A stretch of DNA of 64,000 nt from contig JANQPB010000015.1 in NCBI GenBank assembly GCA_028285495.1, positions 248,001 to 312,000 of the forward strand, written 5' to 3'. This DNA comes from Acidimicrobiales bacterium. GTDB taxonomy: Bacteria; Actinomycetota; Acidimicrobiia; Acidimicrobiales; SZUA-35. The translations under genes were made by a program, and so were the position numbers. The notes under the pieces were generated by a model, which saw only the letters and a list, made by a program, of their open reading frames with translations, did no database searches and was not told where the DNA came from. Each line of letters begins with the position of its first letter. Position 1 is the stretch's first letter. Positions 15,444-24,102 of the stretch are shown piece after piece.

Positions 15444-16652
15444 ATGTCCGTGCTCGACGGCTACCGGGTGATCGATCTGACCGCCTACGTGGCCGGCCCC
15501 TTCGCCAGCCAGCAGCTGGCCGATCTGGGGGCCGACGTGATCAAGGTGGAGCCGCCCCGCGGTGATGAGACCCGTCACAAGGGTCACAGCACCAGCGGCG
15601 AGCTGGGACCGACGTTTCTCAACCTCAACCGCAACAAGCGCAGCGTCGTGCTCGACCTGAAGAGCGACACCGGCCACCGGCACCTGATCGACCTGGTGGC
15701 CGGGGCCGACGTGTTCCTCCACAACCTCCGGCTCCCGGCCGTCGAGCGGTTGGGTGCCACCTACGACGAGCTACGGGCCGCGAACGACGACCTGGTGTAC
15801 TGCCAGATCGTCGGGTTCGGCTCGAACGGGCCCTACGCCGGGCGGCCCGCCTTCGACGACGTGATACAGGGCGTGTCCGGCTTCGCCGCCACCCAGGGCG
15901 TGTTCAGTGGCCGGCCGACCTACACCGCCTTCCCCATGATGGACTACATCGCCGGGCTGTTCGCCTCCCAGTCGGTCGTGGCCGCGCTGCTCCACCGGGA
16001 GCGGACGGGCCGGGGGCAGCTGGTCGAGGTGCCGATGCTCGAGGCCGGCATCGCCGTCACCCTGCCGAACAACCTGTGGCAGCGGACCTACGATCCGGCC
16101 GGTGATCTCGGCTACCCCCGGAACCTGTCACCCGACCGCCGACCGTTCCCTACCAGCGACGGCTGGTTCTGCGTGGTCATGTCGACCGACGAGCACTTCA
16201 CACGGTTCTTCCGGGGTGTCGATCGGCCCGACCTGGCCGACGACGCCCGTTTCGTCACCAACCCGGGGCGGGCAGCCGAATCGACCCTTCTCCACCGGAC
16301 CCTGGCCGAGATCTTCGCTCGACGGACCACGGCGGAGTGGTCGGCGATCATCGACCGCCTCGACCTCCCCGGCATGCCGCTCAACACCATGGATGACCTG
16401 TTCGACGACCCCCACCTCCGAGCCGTCGACGTGTTCCGCACCATCGACCACCCGGCCGAAGGCCAGCTCACGGCCATCGCTCCCCCGATCCGCTACTCGG
16501 ACTCCCCGACATCGATCCGCCGTCACGCTCCCCTGCTCGGCGAGCACACCACCGAGGTGCTCGCCGAGCTCGGGACCCCGGACGAGCCGTCGTCGGGCCA
16601 GGACGGTGTGGCGGCCCGGATCAGCGAGAAGCACAGACAGGAGGAGCGATGA
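15444..16652 (+). CDS. CaiB/BaiF-family CoA-transferase (family III)
   Basis: 402 residues from an ATG with GAGGAG. The N-terminus VIDLTAYVAGPFASQQLADL and GADVIKVEPPRGDETR is diagnostic, as is KRSVVLDLKS. The likely covalent Asp is in AFPMMDYIAGLFASQ. Such enzymes move CoA between two acyl donors and acceptors without ATP and are typical of pathways for carnitine, formate/oxalate, aromatic or methyl-branched acids. The gene overlaps the following alcohol dehydrogenase by 4 bp. Palindrome site 1 lies upstream. Confidence 0.9.
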   Translation: MSVLDGYRVIDLTAYVAGPFASQQLADLGADVIKVEPPRGDETRHKGHSTSGELGPTFLNLNRNKRSVVLDLKSDTGHRHLIDLVAGADVFLHNLRLPAVERLGATYDELRAANDDLVYCQIVGFGSNGPYAGRPAFDDVIQGVSGFAATQGVFSGRPTYTAFPMMDYIAGLFASQSVVAALLHRERTGRGQLVEVPMLEAGIAVTLPNNLWQRTYDPAGDLGYPRNLSPDRRPFPTSDGWFCVVMSTDEHFTRFFRGVDRPDLADDARFVTNPGRAAESTLLHRTLAEIFARRTTAEWSAIIDRLDLPGMPLNTMDDLFDDPHLRAVDVFRTIDHPAEGQLTAIAPPIRYSDSPTSIRRHAPLLGEHTTEVLAELGTPDEPSSGQDGVAARISEKHRQEER

Positions 16653-17764
16653 CAGCGACCAACCGGGCAGCCCTGTGGTTCGAGCCGGGCCGTCCCTTCG
16701 AGATCGCCGAGTTCCCGATCCCCGAACCAGCGGCCGGAGGGATGACCGCCCGCATCACGCGGTCGAACATCTGCGGCTCCGACCTCCACTACTACCGGGG
16801 CGACGGGAAGCGGAACCGGGCGGCCGACCCGAGCCGCGGTGTGATCCAGGGCCACGAGGGCACCGGCTACGTCCATGCCCTTGGCGATGGCGTCGTGACC
16901 GACTGGAGCGGGGCCCCGCTGGCCGAGGGCGACCGGATCGCGTTCCAGTACTTCTGCCCCTGCGGCCGGTGCCGCAACTGCACCCGCGGCATGTCCGAGG
17001 CCTGCCGCCAGAGCTTCTCGGTGCGCCAGGGGCCGCTCGACGAGTGGCCCTACGTCCGTGGGACCTTCGCCGACTACCTCTATCTCCACCCCGGACAGGC
17101 CGTCTACCGGGTGCCGGACAACGTGTCCGACACGGCGGTGGCCGGCGCCAACTGTGCCCTGGCCCAGGTGATCATGGGGCTCGAGCGGGTCAACGTCGGG
17201 CTGGGCGACCGGGTCGTCATCCAGGGTTGCGGTGGCCTCGGCGTCTACGCCTGCGCGATCGCCAAGGAACGGGGAGCGGAGATGGTGATCGCCATCGATG
17301 GGCTCGCCGATCGGCTCGCCCTGGCCGCAGCCATGGGGGCCGACCACCTGATCGACTTCCGCCAGCACGAGGACGGCCGGGCTCGGGTGCGAGCGGTCAA
17401 GGACCTCACCGACGGACTCGGCGCCGATGTCGTGGTCGAGGTGGTTGGCTTCGCCGACGTCATCGACGAGGGTCTCCGGATGCTCGATTGGGGCGGCCGC
17501 TACCTCGAGATCGGCATCCCGTACACCGGCACCCACTTCCAGTGCGATCCGGGTCGCCTCACCGCCCAGAACCACCGCATCGAGGCCGTCGGGTCCTACG
17601 ACGCCAGGAGCCTCCGCCACGCCGTCGAGTTCCTGGCCCGCAACGCTGGCGTCCTCCCACTCGACGACGTGGTGGTCGACTATCCGCTCGAGCAGATCAA
17701 CCAGGCCTTCGAGGACCAGCTCGCCGGCAAGGTCAAGCGCACGTCCCTCGTGATGGCCCCGTGA
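16649..17764 (+). CDS. Zinc-dependent medium-chain alcohol dehydrogenase
   Basis: 371 residues, AGGAGG before the ATG. Catalytic zinc ligands in NICGSDLHYYRGDG and GHEGTGYVHALG, structural zinc cysteines in FCPCGRCRNCTRGMSEAC, and the Rossmann motif GCGGLGVYACAIAKE. The segment between (ALGDGVVTDWSGAPLAEGDR) resembles Zn-dependent dehydrogenases of threonine/sorbitol or phosphonate type rather than class III. It is translationally coupled to the CoA-transferase, which suggests that it oxidises an alcohol formed in or entering the same pathway. Confidence 0.88.
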   Translation: MTATNRAALWFEPGRPFEIAEFPIPEPAAGGMTARITRSNICGSDLHYYRGDGKRNRAADPSRGVIQGHEGTGYVHALGDGVVTDWSGAPLAEGDRIAFQYFCPCGRCRNCTRGMSEACRQSFSVRQGPLDEWPYVRGTFADYLYLHPGQAVYRVPDNVSDTAVAGANCALAQVIMGLERVNVGLGDRVVIQGCGGLGVYACAIAKERGAEMVIAIDGLADRLALAAAMGADHLIDFRQHEDGRARVRAVKDLTDGLGADVVVEVVGFADVIDEGLRMLDWGGRYLEIGIPYTGTHFQCDPGRLTAQNHRIEAVGSYDARSLRHAVEFLARNAGVLPLDDVVVDYPLEQINQAFEDQLAGKVKRTSLVMAP

Positions 17765-17952
17765 CCAGCGACGTGGCCCGGCCACGGGGGCCGGAGGTCA
17801 GATCGTCGCGTTGCCGGGCGGCCCGGCTGACGGCCAGCTCCCGGTCGGCCCGTTGCTCACGCCGTCCGATCGCGATGGAGGAGCCAGGCTGCTCCGGCGG
17901 GTCGACGCTGGCACCGGCCTCGGCCATCGGAGCTGGATCAACCTCGGCACAA

Positions 17953-17974
17953 CAGAAGTAGTATTCTACTTCTA
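17953..17974. promoter_or_regulatory. YAGAAN-N4-NTTCTR palindromes, two overlapping (site 2)
   Basis: CAGAAG-TAGT-ATTCTA (17953-17968) fits the consensus perfectly, and TAGTAT-TCTA-CTTCTA (17959-17974) overlaps it with a 6-bp shift and one mismatch. Together they also form a perfect 8-bp inverted repeat around TATT at 17954-17973. A similar 6-bp-shifted pair is found at 24053-24074. Confidence 0.65.
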
Positions 17975-18019
17975 GTTCGACTGGTTCCAGGGGTGAGCCT
18001 CCGGGTACGCTTGGAGGCC

Positions 18020-18151
18020 ATGAGCCGCTCGTCTACCAGCTCGGCCCACCGCGCCACGAACGAGCAGGCGCAGATCGACGCCATGGTCGACCGCACCCCC
18101 GGGTTGAGCGTGGCCGCCGAGTCGGAACCGGCCTCCCTGCCGATCGGCTGA
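18020..18151 (+). CDS. Possible 43-residue protein
   Basis: A short frame, MSRSSTSSAHRATNEQAQID and on to a stop, with a GGAGG close to its ATG. It starts 45 bp after the palindromic operator, the spacing seen at other genes of the island, and ends 17 bp before the acyl-CoA dehydrogenase start. It may be a real small protein or a translated leader; no homologue recognised. Confidence 0.3.
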   Translation: MSRSSTSSAHRATNEQAQIDAMVDRTPGLSVAAESEPASLPIG

Positions 18152-18168
18152 GCGCCGGCGCCCTGGGC

Positions 18169-19401
18169 ATGGACGATCTCCTCCCACCCGAGATCGCCGA
18201 GGTTCGCGCCGTGGTCAACCGTTTCATGCAGCGCGAGGTCAACCCCGTCATGACCGAGATCGAGACGTCGGGGCGGTTTCCACGCCAGCTCGTGCAGCGG
18301 GCCGGGGCCCTGGGACTGTACGGCTCCACGTTCCCCGAGTCGGTCGGTGGGAGCGGCATGGGCTACCTCGCCGCTGCGGTGGTGGCGGAGGAGCTGGCGC
18401 GCAACGATGCCCGATTCGCCGCCTGTTCCAACCAGCAGTCGTCGTCGTGCCCGAACTGCATCTATGCCGCCGGCACGCCCGAGCAGGTGATGACCTACGT
18501 GCCCGGCCTGCTGGCCGGAGAGACGATCGGCATGATGTCGCTGAGCGAGGCCGGTGGCGGCTCGGACCCGGTCGGCCACATGAAGACGATCGCCGTACGC
18601 GACGGCGACGTGTACCGGTTGACCGGCTCGAAGATGTGGGCGTCGATGGCCAACGAGACCGACGTCGGCGTGCTGTTCGCCATGACCGATCCGTCGGCCG
18701 GGGCCCGTGGGATCACCGGGTTCATCGTCGAGCCGAAGAAGTACCCGGGCTGGGAGGCCCGTCCGATCGCGATGCTCGGGCTGTCGAAGGCACTCCGCAC
18801 CAACGAGGTCTTCCTCGACGACTTCGTCGTCCCGGTCGAGAACCGGCTCGGCGACGAGGGTCAGGGCATGCAGATCGTGATGGCCGCCCTCCAGCCTGGC
18901 CGGGTGACCGTGGCGGCCAAGGCGCTCGGCGTCGCCCGGGCCTGCCTCGACGAGGCCGCCGCCTACGCCAAGACCCGGGAGATGCGCGGCCAGCCGATCG
19001 GCAGGTTCCAGATGGTCCAGGCCGACATCGCCGAGATGACGACCGCCATCGAGGCCTCGACCGCGTTGGTGTACCACGCCGCACAACACCTCGACGCCGG
19101 GCTGCCGTCGAACCGGATCTGCTCGATCGCCAAGTACCACGCATCGCAGACGGCGAAGCTGTGTGCCGACAGGGCACAGCAGATCCACGGCGGCTACGGC
19201 CTGGCCGAGGAGCACCGGATCTCCTGGCTACGGGCCTACGCCGACATGTTCTTCACCGGTGAGGGCACCGCCAACGTGCAGCGGATCCTCATCGCCAACG
19301 ACACGCTCGGCTACAAGGACGCCGACCGGCACCACGGCCAGACCGGCCTCCGGAATGCGGCGATCGACGACATCGCCGACGAGCTCCAACGTCCGAGCTG
19401 A
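18169..19401 (+). CDS. Acyl-CoA dehydrogenase
   Basis: 410 residues, full length for the family. FAD/substrate motifs are seen in MSLSEAGGGSDPVGHMKT, the DRVTGSKMW-like segment LTGSKMWASMANETDVG, and the C-terminal QQIHGGYGLAEEH. The glutamate in FFTGEGTANVQRI is at the place of the catalytic base. It introduces a double bond into an acyl-CoA and passes electrons to ETF. It has no strong ribosome-binding site of its own and may be translated from the transcript that starts at palindrome site 2. Confidence 0.92.
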   Translation: MDDLLPPEIAEVRAVVNRFMQREVNPVMTEIETSGRFPRQLVQRAGALGLYGSTFPESVGGSGMGYLAAAVVAEELARNDARFAACSNQQSSSCPNCIYAAGTPEQVMTYVPGLLAGETIGMMSLSEAGGGSDPVGHMKTIAVRDGDVYRLTGSKMWASMANETDVGVLFAMTDPSAGARGITGFIVEPKKYPGWEARPIAMLGLSKALRTNEVFLDDFVVPVENRLGDEGQGMQIVMAALQPGRVTVAAKALGVARACLDEAAAYAKTREMRGQPIGRFQMVQADIAEMTTAIEASTALVYHAAQHLDAGLPSNRICSIAKYHASQTAKLCADRAQQIHGGYGLAEEHRISWLRAYADMFFTGEGTANVQRILIANDTLGYKDADRHHGQTGLRNAAIDDIADELQRPS

Positions 19402-19433
19402 ACGTGGCCCTCGCAACCCGGGCGGACTAGGAT

Positions 19434-19449
19434 CAGAATCCGAGTTCTA
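19434..19449. promoter_or_regulatory. YAGAAN-N4-NTTCTR palindrome, site 3
   Basis: CAGAAT-CCGA-GTTCTA, a perfect fit to the consensus, ending 30 bp before the nitronate monooxygenase start codon. Confidence 0.65.
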
Positions 19450-19479
19450 TTTCAGGAGCACATCGCCAGGAGCGACCGC

Positions 19480-20610
19480 ATGAAGACCGAACCGATGGCG
19501 TGGTTCGACCTCGATGCCCCGATCTTCGCCTTCTCCCACTGCCGCGACGTGGTGGCTGCGGTCTGCCGAGCCGGGGGCATGGGGGCGCTCGGCACGACCC
19601 AGTGCACGGCCGAGCAACTGGAGATCGAGCTGAGCTGGCTCGACGAGCACACCGGCGGCAGGCCCTACGCCGTCGACCTGATGTTCGCCTCCAACGCCCC
19701 CGAGCGCTTCGAGGGCATGACGACGCCCGAGGACGTCGAGCACCTCCTCCCCAAGGAGCACCGCGATTTCGTGGAGAGGATCCTCGACGAGCACGCCGTG
19801 CCCAAGCTGTCGACGGAGGAGAGCGAGCAGCTGTTCCGGGACTACATGGCCACCATGACCCGCACCCATGCCCAGGCCATGGCCCGGTTGGAGGTCGTCG
19901 TCCGCCACCCGCTGGCCCGCATGATCGTGAGCGCCCTCGGCGTGCCGCCGGACGAGGTCATCTCGGAGGCCCGTTCGAGGGACATGAAGGTGGCGGCGCT
20001 GGTTGGCCACCCCAAGCACGTGAAGCACCACCGGGCCGCCGGCGTCGACCTGCTGATCGCCAGCGGCACCGAGTCCGGCGGTCATGTTGGCGAGATCGCC
20101 TCCTTCGTGCTCACCCCACAGATCGCCGAGCTGGCCGATCCGATCCCCGTCCTGCACGGCGGAGGGGTCGGGCGAGGCCGCCAGATCGCCGCCGCACTGG
20201 CCCTCGGCGCCCAGGGGGTCTGGACCGGGTCGATCTGGCTGACGACGGCCGAGGCCGAGACCACGCCCGCCGTGCGGGACAAGATCATCCGAGCCGACTC
20301 CGCCGGCACCATGCGCAGCCTCGACGGCACCGGCAAGCCGGCCCGCCGGCTCCGCTCCGAGTGGGTGGAGGCCTGGGCCGACCCGGCCAACCCGCAGCCG
20401 CTGCCCATGCCGCTCCAGACGATGCTCGTCAACGAGGCCCGGGTCCGGATGGCCCGCTACGAGCCGCCCGGGCTGCTGACCTACCCGGCCGGCCAGGTGG
20501 TCGGCATGATCGACCGGGAGCGCACGGTTCGCGATGTCATGTACGACCTGCTGCTCGAGTTCGGCGAGACCATGGAGCAGATGCGCCAGATCGATGCCGG
20601 CGTCGAGTGA
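19480..20610 (+). CDS. Nitronate monooxygenase/2-nitropropane dioxygenase family protein
   Basis: 376 residues, AGGAGCGACCGC before the ATG. FMN-dependent TIM barrel: AAVCRAGGMGALGT at the start, VGHPKHVKHHRAAGVDLLIA and the phosphate-binding GTESGGHVGEIA, then PVLHGGGVGRGRQIAAALAL. Such enzymes oxidise nitronates, but many actinobacterial members in lipid loci act on other carbanion-type substrates or as enoyl reductases. Next to acyl-CoA dehydrogenases, a role in the same degradation route is likely. First gene of a group with the LLM oxidoreductase. Confidence 0.85.
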   Translation: MKTEPMAWFDLDAPIFAFSHCRDVVAAVCRAGGMGALGTTQCTAEQLEIELSWLDEHTGGRPYAVDLMFASNAPERFEGMTTPEDVEHLLPKEHRDFVERILDEHAVPKLSTEESEQLFRDYMATMTRTHAQAMARLEVVVRHPLARMIVSALGVPPDEVISEARSRDMKVAALVGHPKHVKHHRAAGVDLLIASGTESGGHVGEIASFVLTPQIAELADPIPVLHGGGVGRGRQIAAALALGAQGVWTGSIWLTTAEAETTPAVRDKIIRADSAGTMRSLDGTGKPARRLRSEWVEAWADPANPQPLPMPLQTMLVNEARVRMARYEPPGLLTYPAGQVVGMIDRERTVRDVMYDLLLEFGETMEQMRQIDAGVE

Positions 20611-20634
20611 CCCGGCGCTTCGGAGGAGAGCACC

Positions 20635-21483
20635 GTGCAGTTCAGTATCAAGACCTCGCCCCAGTACACGACGTGGGAGGACATGCTCGCCGTGTGGACC
20701 GCGGCCGACGACATCGACGTCTTCGTCGGGGCCTGGAACTTCGACCACTTCTACCCCATCAACGTGCCGGACACGACGGGACCCTGCATGGAGGCGTGGG
20801 TGACCCTCACCGCCCTGGCTCAGGCCACCAACAGGCTGCGCATCGGCACGATGGTCAACGGCATCGTCTACCGCCACCCGGCGGTGCTGGCCAAGATGGC
20901 GACCACGCTCGACATTGTCTCGGGCGGTCGGCTCGACCTCGGCATCGGGGCCGGCTGGAACGAGGAGGAGTGCGACGCCTACGGCATCGAGCTCGGCACC
21001 CTCACCGAGCGCTTCGACCGCTTCGAGGAGGCCTGCGCCGTCCTGCACGGCCTGCTGACCCGGGAAACCACCGATTTCGACGGGACGTACTTCCAGCTCC
21101 GCCAGGCCAGGAACAACCCGAAGCCGATCCAGACACCCCATCCGCCGATCTGCATCGGCGGGCAGGGCCCGAGGCGGACCCTACCGCTGGTGGCCCGCTA
21201 CGCCCAGCACTGGAACTACCCGGGCCGCAGCGGACGCCACATGGCCGAGACGCTCGAACGCCTACTCGGCGAGTGCGAGGAGATCGGCCGCGACCCGTCG
21301 GAGATCCACGTCTCGGCCACGGTCTGGATGGACGCCGAGATGGGGCCATCGGCTGCGGCCGACCTGGCCGCCCAACGCGTCGACCAGGGGGCGGACGAGG
21401 TGCTCCTCTACCTGGCCCCTCCCCATACGCCGACGATCCTCGAGCCGTTGGCCGACGCCCTGGTGGCGCTCGGCCCGCGCTGA
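20635..21483 (+). CDS. LLM-class flavin-dependent oxidoreductase, probably F420-dependent
   Basis: 282 residues from a GTG with GGAGGAGA upstream. Luciferase-like TIM barrel: VFVGAWNFDHFYP, RLRIGTMVNGIVYRHPAVLA, and SGGRLDLGIGAGWNEEE are standard for the F420-dependent branch; PPICIGGQGPRRTLPLVARY is the second conserved part. It is 24 bp from the nitronate monooxygenase gene. It may reduce or oxidise a ketone or enone in the pathway; cofactor choice is inferred from family resemblance. Confidence 0.85.
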   Translation: MQFSIKTSPQYTTWEDMLAVWTAADDIDVFVGAWNFDHFYPINVPDTTGPCMEAWVTLTALAQATNRLRIGTMVNGIVYRHPAVLAKMATTLDIVSGGRLDLGIGAGWNEEECDAYGIELGTLTERFDRFEEACAVLHGLLTRETTDFDGTYFQLRQARNNPKPIQTPHPPICIGGQGPRRTLPLVARYAQHWNYPGRSGRHMAETLERLLGECEEIGRDPSEIHVSATVWMDAEMGPSAAADLAAQRVDQGADEVLLYLAPPHTPTILEPLADALVALGPR

Positions 21484-21594
21484 GCAGGGAGGGTGCCGAG
21501 GAGGTCGGCGGCACGGCCGCCGGCTGCTCGACCTCCACCCCTCGATGGGGGCGGGTTCCGCACCATCCACCATGCCGCTGACGAAAGGAACCCC

Positions 21595-22764
21595 GTGGCC
21601 CTCGACCACACCGACGAAGAGATGATGCTCCTGGATCTCGTCGAACGCTTCGTCGACGAGCAGCTCATGCCACTCGAACCGGGGTGCATCGAACGGGTGG
21701 CCAACGGCGAGCCCCTGGCCCTGCTCCCCGACGACGAGGCGCGGCGCCTGGCCCTGTGCAAGGAGCTCGGGCTCTGGGCCCTCGACGCACCCGAGGAACT
21801 CGGCGGCGCCGCACTCCCGGCCCGGGTCATGCTTCCCATCCACGAACGCCTGAGCCGCACCGTGGTGCCGTTCCGGTTCCCGCCCGACTCGCCCAACCTC
21901 CACATGCTCATGGTGGCCGGCAACGACGACCAGAAGAAGCGCTACATGGAGCCGTACGCCCAAGGCGAGATGCACTCCAACATCGCCATCTCCGAACCTC
22001 AAGCCGGCGCCGACCCGGCGGCCATGCTGACCCGAGCCGAGCGAGACGGCGACGAGTGGATCATCAACGGACGCAAGATCTGGATCTCCGGCGCCGCCCG
22101 AGCCGACTTCCTCCTGGTCATGGCCGTCACCACCCCGGGCGCCGGGTCGAAGGGCATCACCGCCTTCATCGTGGACACCGACACCCCCGGCTTCACCATC
22201 GAGCGGGCCATCCCCATGCTCGGTGGCATCCGCACCTACGAGCTCGTGTTCGACGACATGCGCGTTCCCAACGCCAACGTGCTCGGCGAGGTCAACGACG
22301 GGTACGCCCCCATGCAGCACCGGCTGACCTCTCGGCGCCTCGAGATCGGCGGAACGTGCATCGCCTACGCCGAACGGGCCCTGCAGATGATGTGCGAACA
22401 CGTCCAGGACCGGGTCGTGTTCGGCGAGACCCTGGCCAGCAAGCAGGCCATCCAATGGTGGATCGCCGATTCCCAGATCAACCTCCACGCCACCCGACTC
22501 ATGGTCGAGGACGCCATCGCCAAGGTCGACCGCGGCGACGACATCCGCAACGAGGCCTCCATGCTCAAGATCTTCGCCACCGAGATGGCCAGCGAAGTCG
22601 TCGACAAGGCCATGCAGAGCTTCGGGGCCATGGGCATGACCCAGGAGATGCCGCTCTTCCTGATGTCCCAGCGGCTCAGGATGTCCCGCATCTACGAAGG
22701 CCCATCCGAAGCCCACCGGATGGTCGTGGCCCGCCGCACCATGGCCGAGTACCCGACCACCTGA
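21595..22764 (+). CDS. Acyl-CoA dehydrogenase
   Basis: 389 residues from a GTG at 21595, chosen for the AAAGGAA before it and because the frame upstream is Pro/Arg-rich. Family features: AISEPQAGADPAAMLTRAER, IINGRKIWISGAARADF, and the C-terminal QSFGAMGMTQEMPLF with the catalytic-type glutamate in RIYEGPSEAHRMVVA. It differs from the protein at 18169-19401, so the island carries two distinct dehydrogenation steps or chain-length ranges. Confidence 0.92.
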   Translation: MALDHTDEEMMLLDLVERFVDEQLMPLEPGCIERVANGEPLALLPDDEARRLALCKELGLWALDAPEELGGAALPARVMLPIHERLSRTVVPFRFPPDSPNLHMLMVAGNDDQKKRYMEPYAQGEMHSNIAISEPQAGADPAAMLTRAERDGDEWIINGRKIWISGAARADFLLVMAVTTPGAGSKGITAFIVDTDTPGFTIERAIPMLGGIRTYELVFDDMRVPNANVLGEVNDGYAPMQHRLTSRRLEIGGTCIAYAERALQMMCEHVQDRVVFGETLASKQAIQWWIADSQINLHATRLMVEDAIAKVDRGDDIRNEASMLKIFATEMASEVVDKAMQSFGAMGMTQEMPLFLMSQRLRMSRIYEGPSEAHRMVVARRTMAEYPTT

Positions 22765-22838
22765 GCGGTTCGAGCCGTGCAGCTGGTCTGGATCCGGCCC
22801 CGGGGTGGTCGGCGTCGGCCCCGGACCGCAGCGGTCGG

Positions 22839-23969
22839 TCAGTCGACCTCGCCCGTCTCGGCGGAGCCGTGCTCCCCCGACGCCGGGAACTCGATGACGG
22901 TGCGAGCGAGCTCACCGGTGCGCATGGTCGTGAAGGCGTCGTTGACCTCGTCGAGCGAGATGCGGGCCGAGACCAGTTCGTCGAGGTCCAACCGGCCTTG
23001 GAGGTACAGCCCGAGGTAGACGGGGATGTCGATCTTGAAGCGGTTCGACCCCATCCGGCTCGTCTGGATTCGGCACTCGGGGTGGATCGCGTCGAGGGGG
23101 AGCTCCAACGTCGACCCGGGTGACCAGACGCCGCAGATCGTGGCCGTGCCGCGGACCCCCAACACCTCGATGGCCTGCCGCATCAGGGTCGGTATCCCGA
23201 CGGCTTCGAAGGCATGGTCGACCCCGTGCCCCGCAGTGAGGCCCCGGACCTGCTCGACCGCGCCACCGTCGGCTCCGTTGACGCCGTCGGTTGCGCCCAG
23301 ACGTCTCGCCAGCTCGAGCTTGGCGTCGACGAGATCGACGGCGATGATCCGACCGGCGCCGGCCAACCTCGCGCCCTGGACGATCGCCAGGCCGACACCG
23401 CCGCACCCGAAGACGGCGACGGTCTGACCAGCCCGGACCCGGGCGGTCCGCAAGGCCGCCCCCATGCCCGTCAGCACCCCGCATCCCAGCAGAGCCGCGA
23501 CAGCGAACGGGACAGCGGGGTCGACCGCAACGACCGAGTTCTCGTGCACCAGCATCTGTTCGGCGAACGTGCTCAGGTTCGCGAACTGCACCAGTGGCTC
23601 GCCGTCCTGGCTGAGCCGGGCCTCGGCGCCCCGAGGCCGCGAGACCCTCGGCTTGCGGCAGAGGTTCGGGTGGCCACCGAGGCACTGCGGGCAGCGGCCG
23701 CAGAACCCGGACAGGCAGGCAACCACGTGATCGCCCGGCCCGACTGCGGTCACGCGACCACCGACGGCCTGGACGACCCCCGCCCCCTCGTGGCCCATGA
23801 CCATCACCGCCGATCCCGCCGACATGTGGCCGTCGATGAAGTGGAGGTCGCTGTGGCACACACCACTCGCTCGGGTGGCGACCAGGACCTCGTCGTCGCC
23901 GAGGTGCCCGACCTCGACCTGCTCGATGGTCAGGGGTCGATGTGGTCCCCGGAACACTGCAGCACGCAT
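22839..23969 (-). CDS. Zinc-dependent alcohol dehydrogenase (class III-like)
   Basis: 376 residues. Catalytic zinc ligands in GVCHSDLHFIDGHM and MGHEGAGVVQAVG, structural zinc cysteines in CLSGFCGRCPQCLGGHPNLC, and the Rossmann motif VFGCGGVGLAIVQGARLAGA. This branch holds aryl/alkyl alcohol dehydrogenases, including those with tightly bound nicotinamide that need an artificial or protein acceptor. The start is only 15 bp from AT-rich palindromic DNA, so the message is probably leaderless or nearly so. It diverges from the solute-binding lipoprotein gene and shares its operator region. Confidence 0.9.
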   Translation of the reverse strand: MRAAVFRGPHRPLTIEQVEVGHLGDDEVLVATRASGVCHSDLHFIDGHMSAGSAVMVMGHEGAGVVQAVGGRVTAVGPGDHVVACLSGFCGRCPQCLGGHPNLCRKPRVSRPRGAEARLSQDGEPLVQFANLSTFAEQMLVHENSVVAVDPAVPFAVAALLGCGVLTGMGAALRTARVRAGQTVAVFGCGGVGLAIVQGARLAGAGRIIAVDLVDAKLELARRLGATDGVNGADGGAVEQVRGLTAGHGVDHAFEAVGIPTLMRQAIEVLGVRGTATICGVWSPGSTLELPLDAIHPECRIQTSRMGSNRFKIDIPVYLGLYLQGRLDLDELVSARISLDEVNDAFTTMRTGELARTVIEFPASGEHGSAETGEVD

Positions 23970-23983
23970 CCCGCCAACCGTAC

Positions 23984-24005
23984 TAGAACTAGAATATTGA
24001 TTTCA
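23984..24005. promoter_or_regulatory. YAGAAN-type half-site repeat, site 4 (weak)
   Basis: TAGAAC and TAGAAT in tandem (23984-23995), followed by an imperfect right arm ATTTCA. It sits 15 bp before the alcohol dehydrogenase start and lies in the only intergenic region with two copies of the operator. Confidence 0.4.
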
Positions 24006-24049
24006 TATCATCGCCCGGCCGCGGGAGCGGGGCCGGACCGGTCGACATG

Positions 24050-24077
24050 TTTTAGAACTAGAGTTATAGTTCTAAAA
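24050..24077. promoter_or_regulatory. Strong inverted repeat with two overlapping palindromes, site 5
   Basis: TTTTAGAAC and its exact reverse complement GTTCTAAAA with a 10-base spacer. Inside are two YAGAAN-N4-NTTCTR-like sites shifted by 6 bp (24053-24068 and 24059-24074), each with one or two mismatches. It lies 26 bp before the solute-binding lipoprotein start. Confidence 0.65.
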
Positions 24078-24102
24078 TAGGGGACGAGCGAGGGGGATCG
24101 CG

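Larger units (their letters stand above)
17765..18168. other. 404-bp intergenic region with operator and possible small gene
   Basis: Between the alcohol dehydrogenase and an acyl-CoA dehydrogenase. The first 180 bp show no convincing gene. An AT-rich operator lies at 17953-17974 and a 43-codon frame with GGAGG at 18020-18151. Confidence 0.6.

Noticed and set aside
17733..17927. 64-codon frame on the minus strand after the alcohol dehydrogenase
   Set aside because: No ribosome-binding site, polar low-information sequence, overlaps the end of a real gene.
22765..22838. Terminator between convergent acyl-CoA dehydrogenase and alcohol dehydrogenase genes
   Set aside because: GC-rich direct repeats are present but no stable stem could be drawn with confidence.
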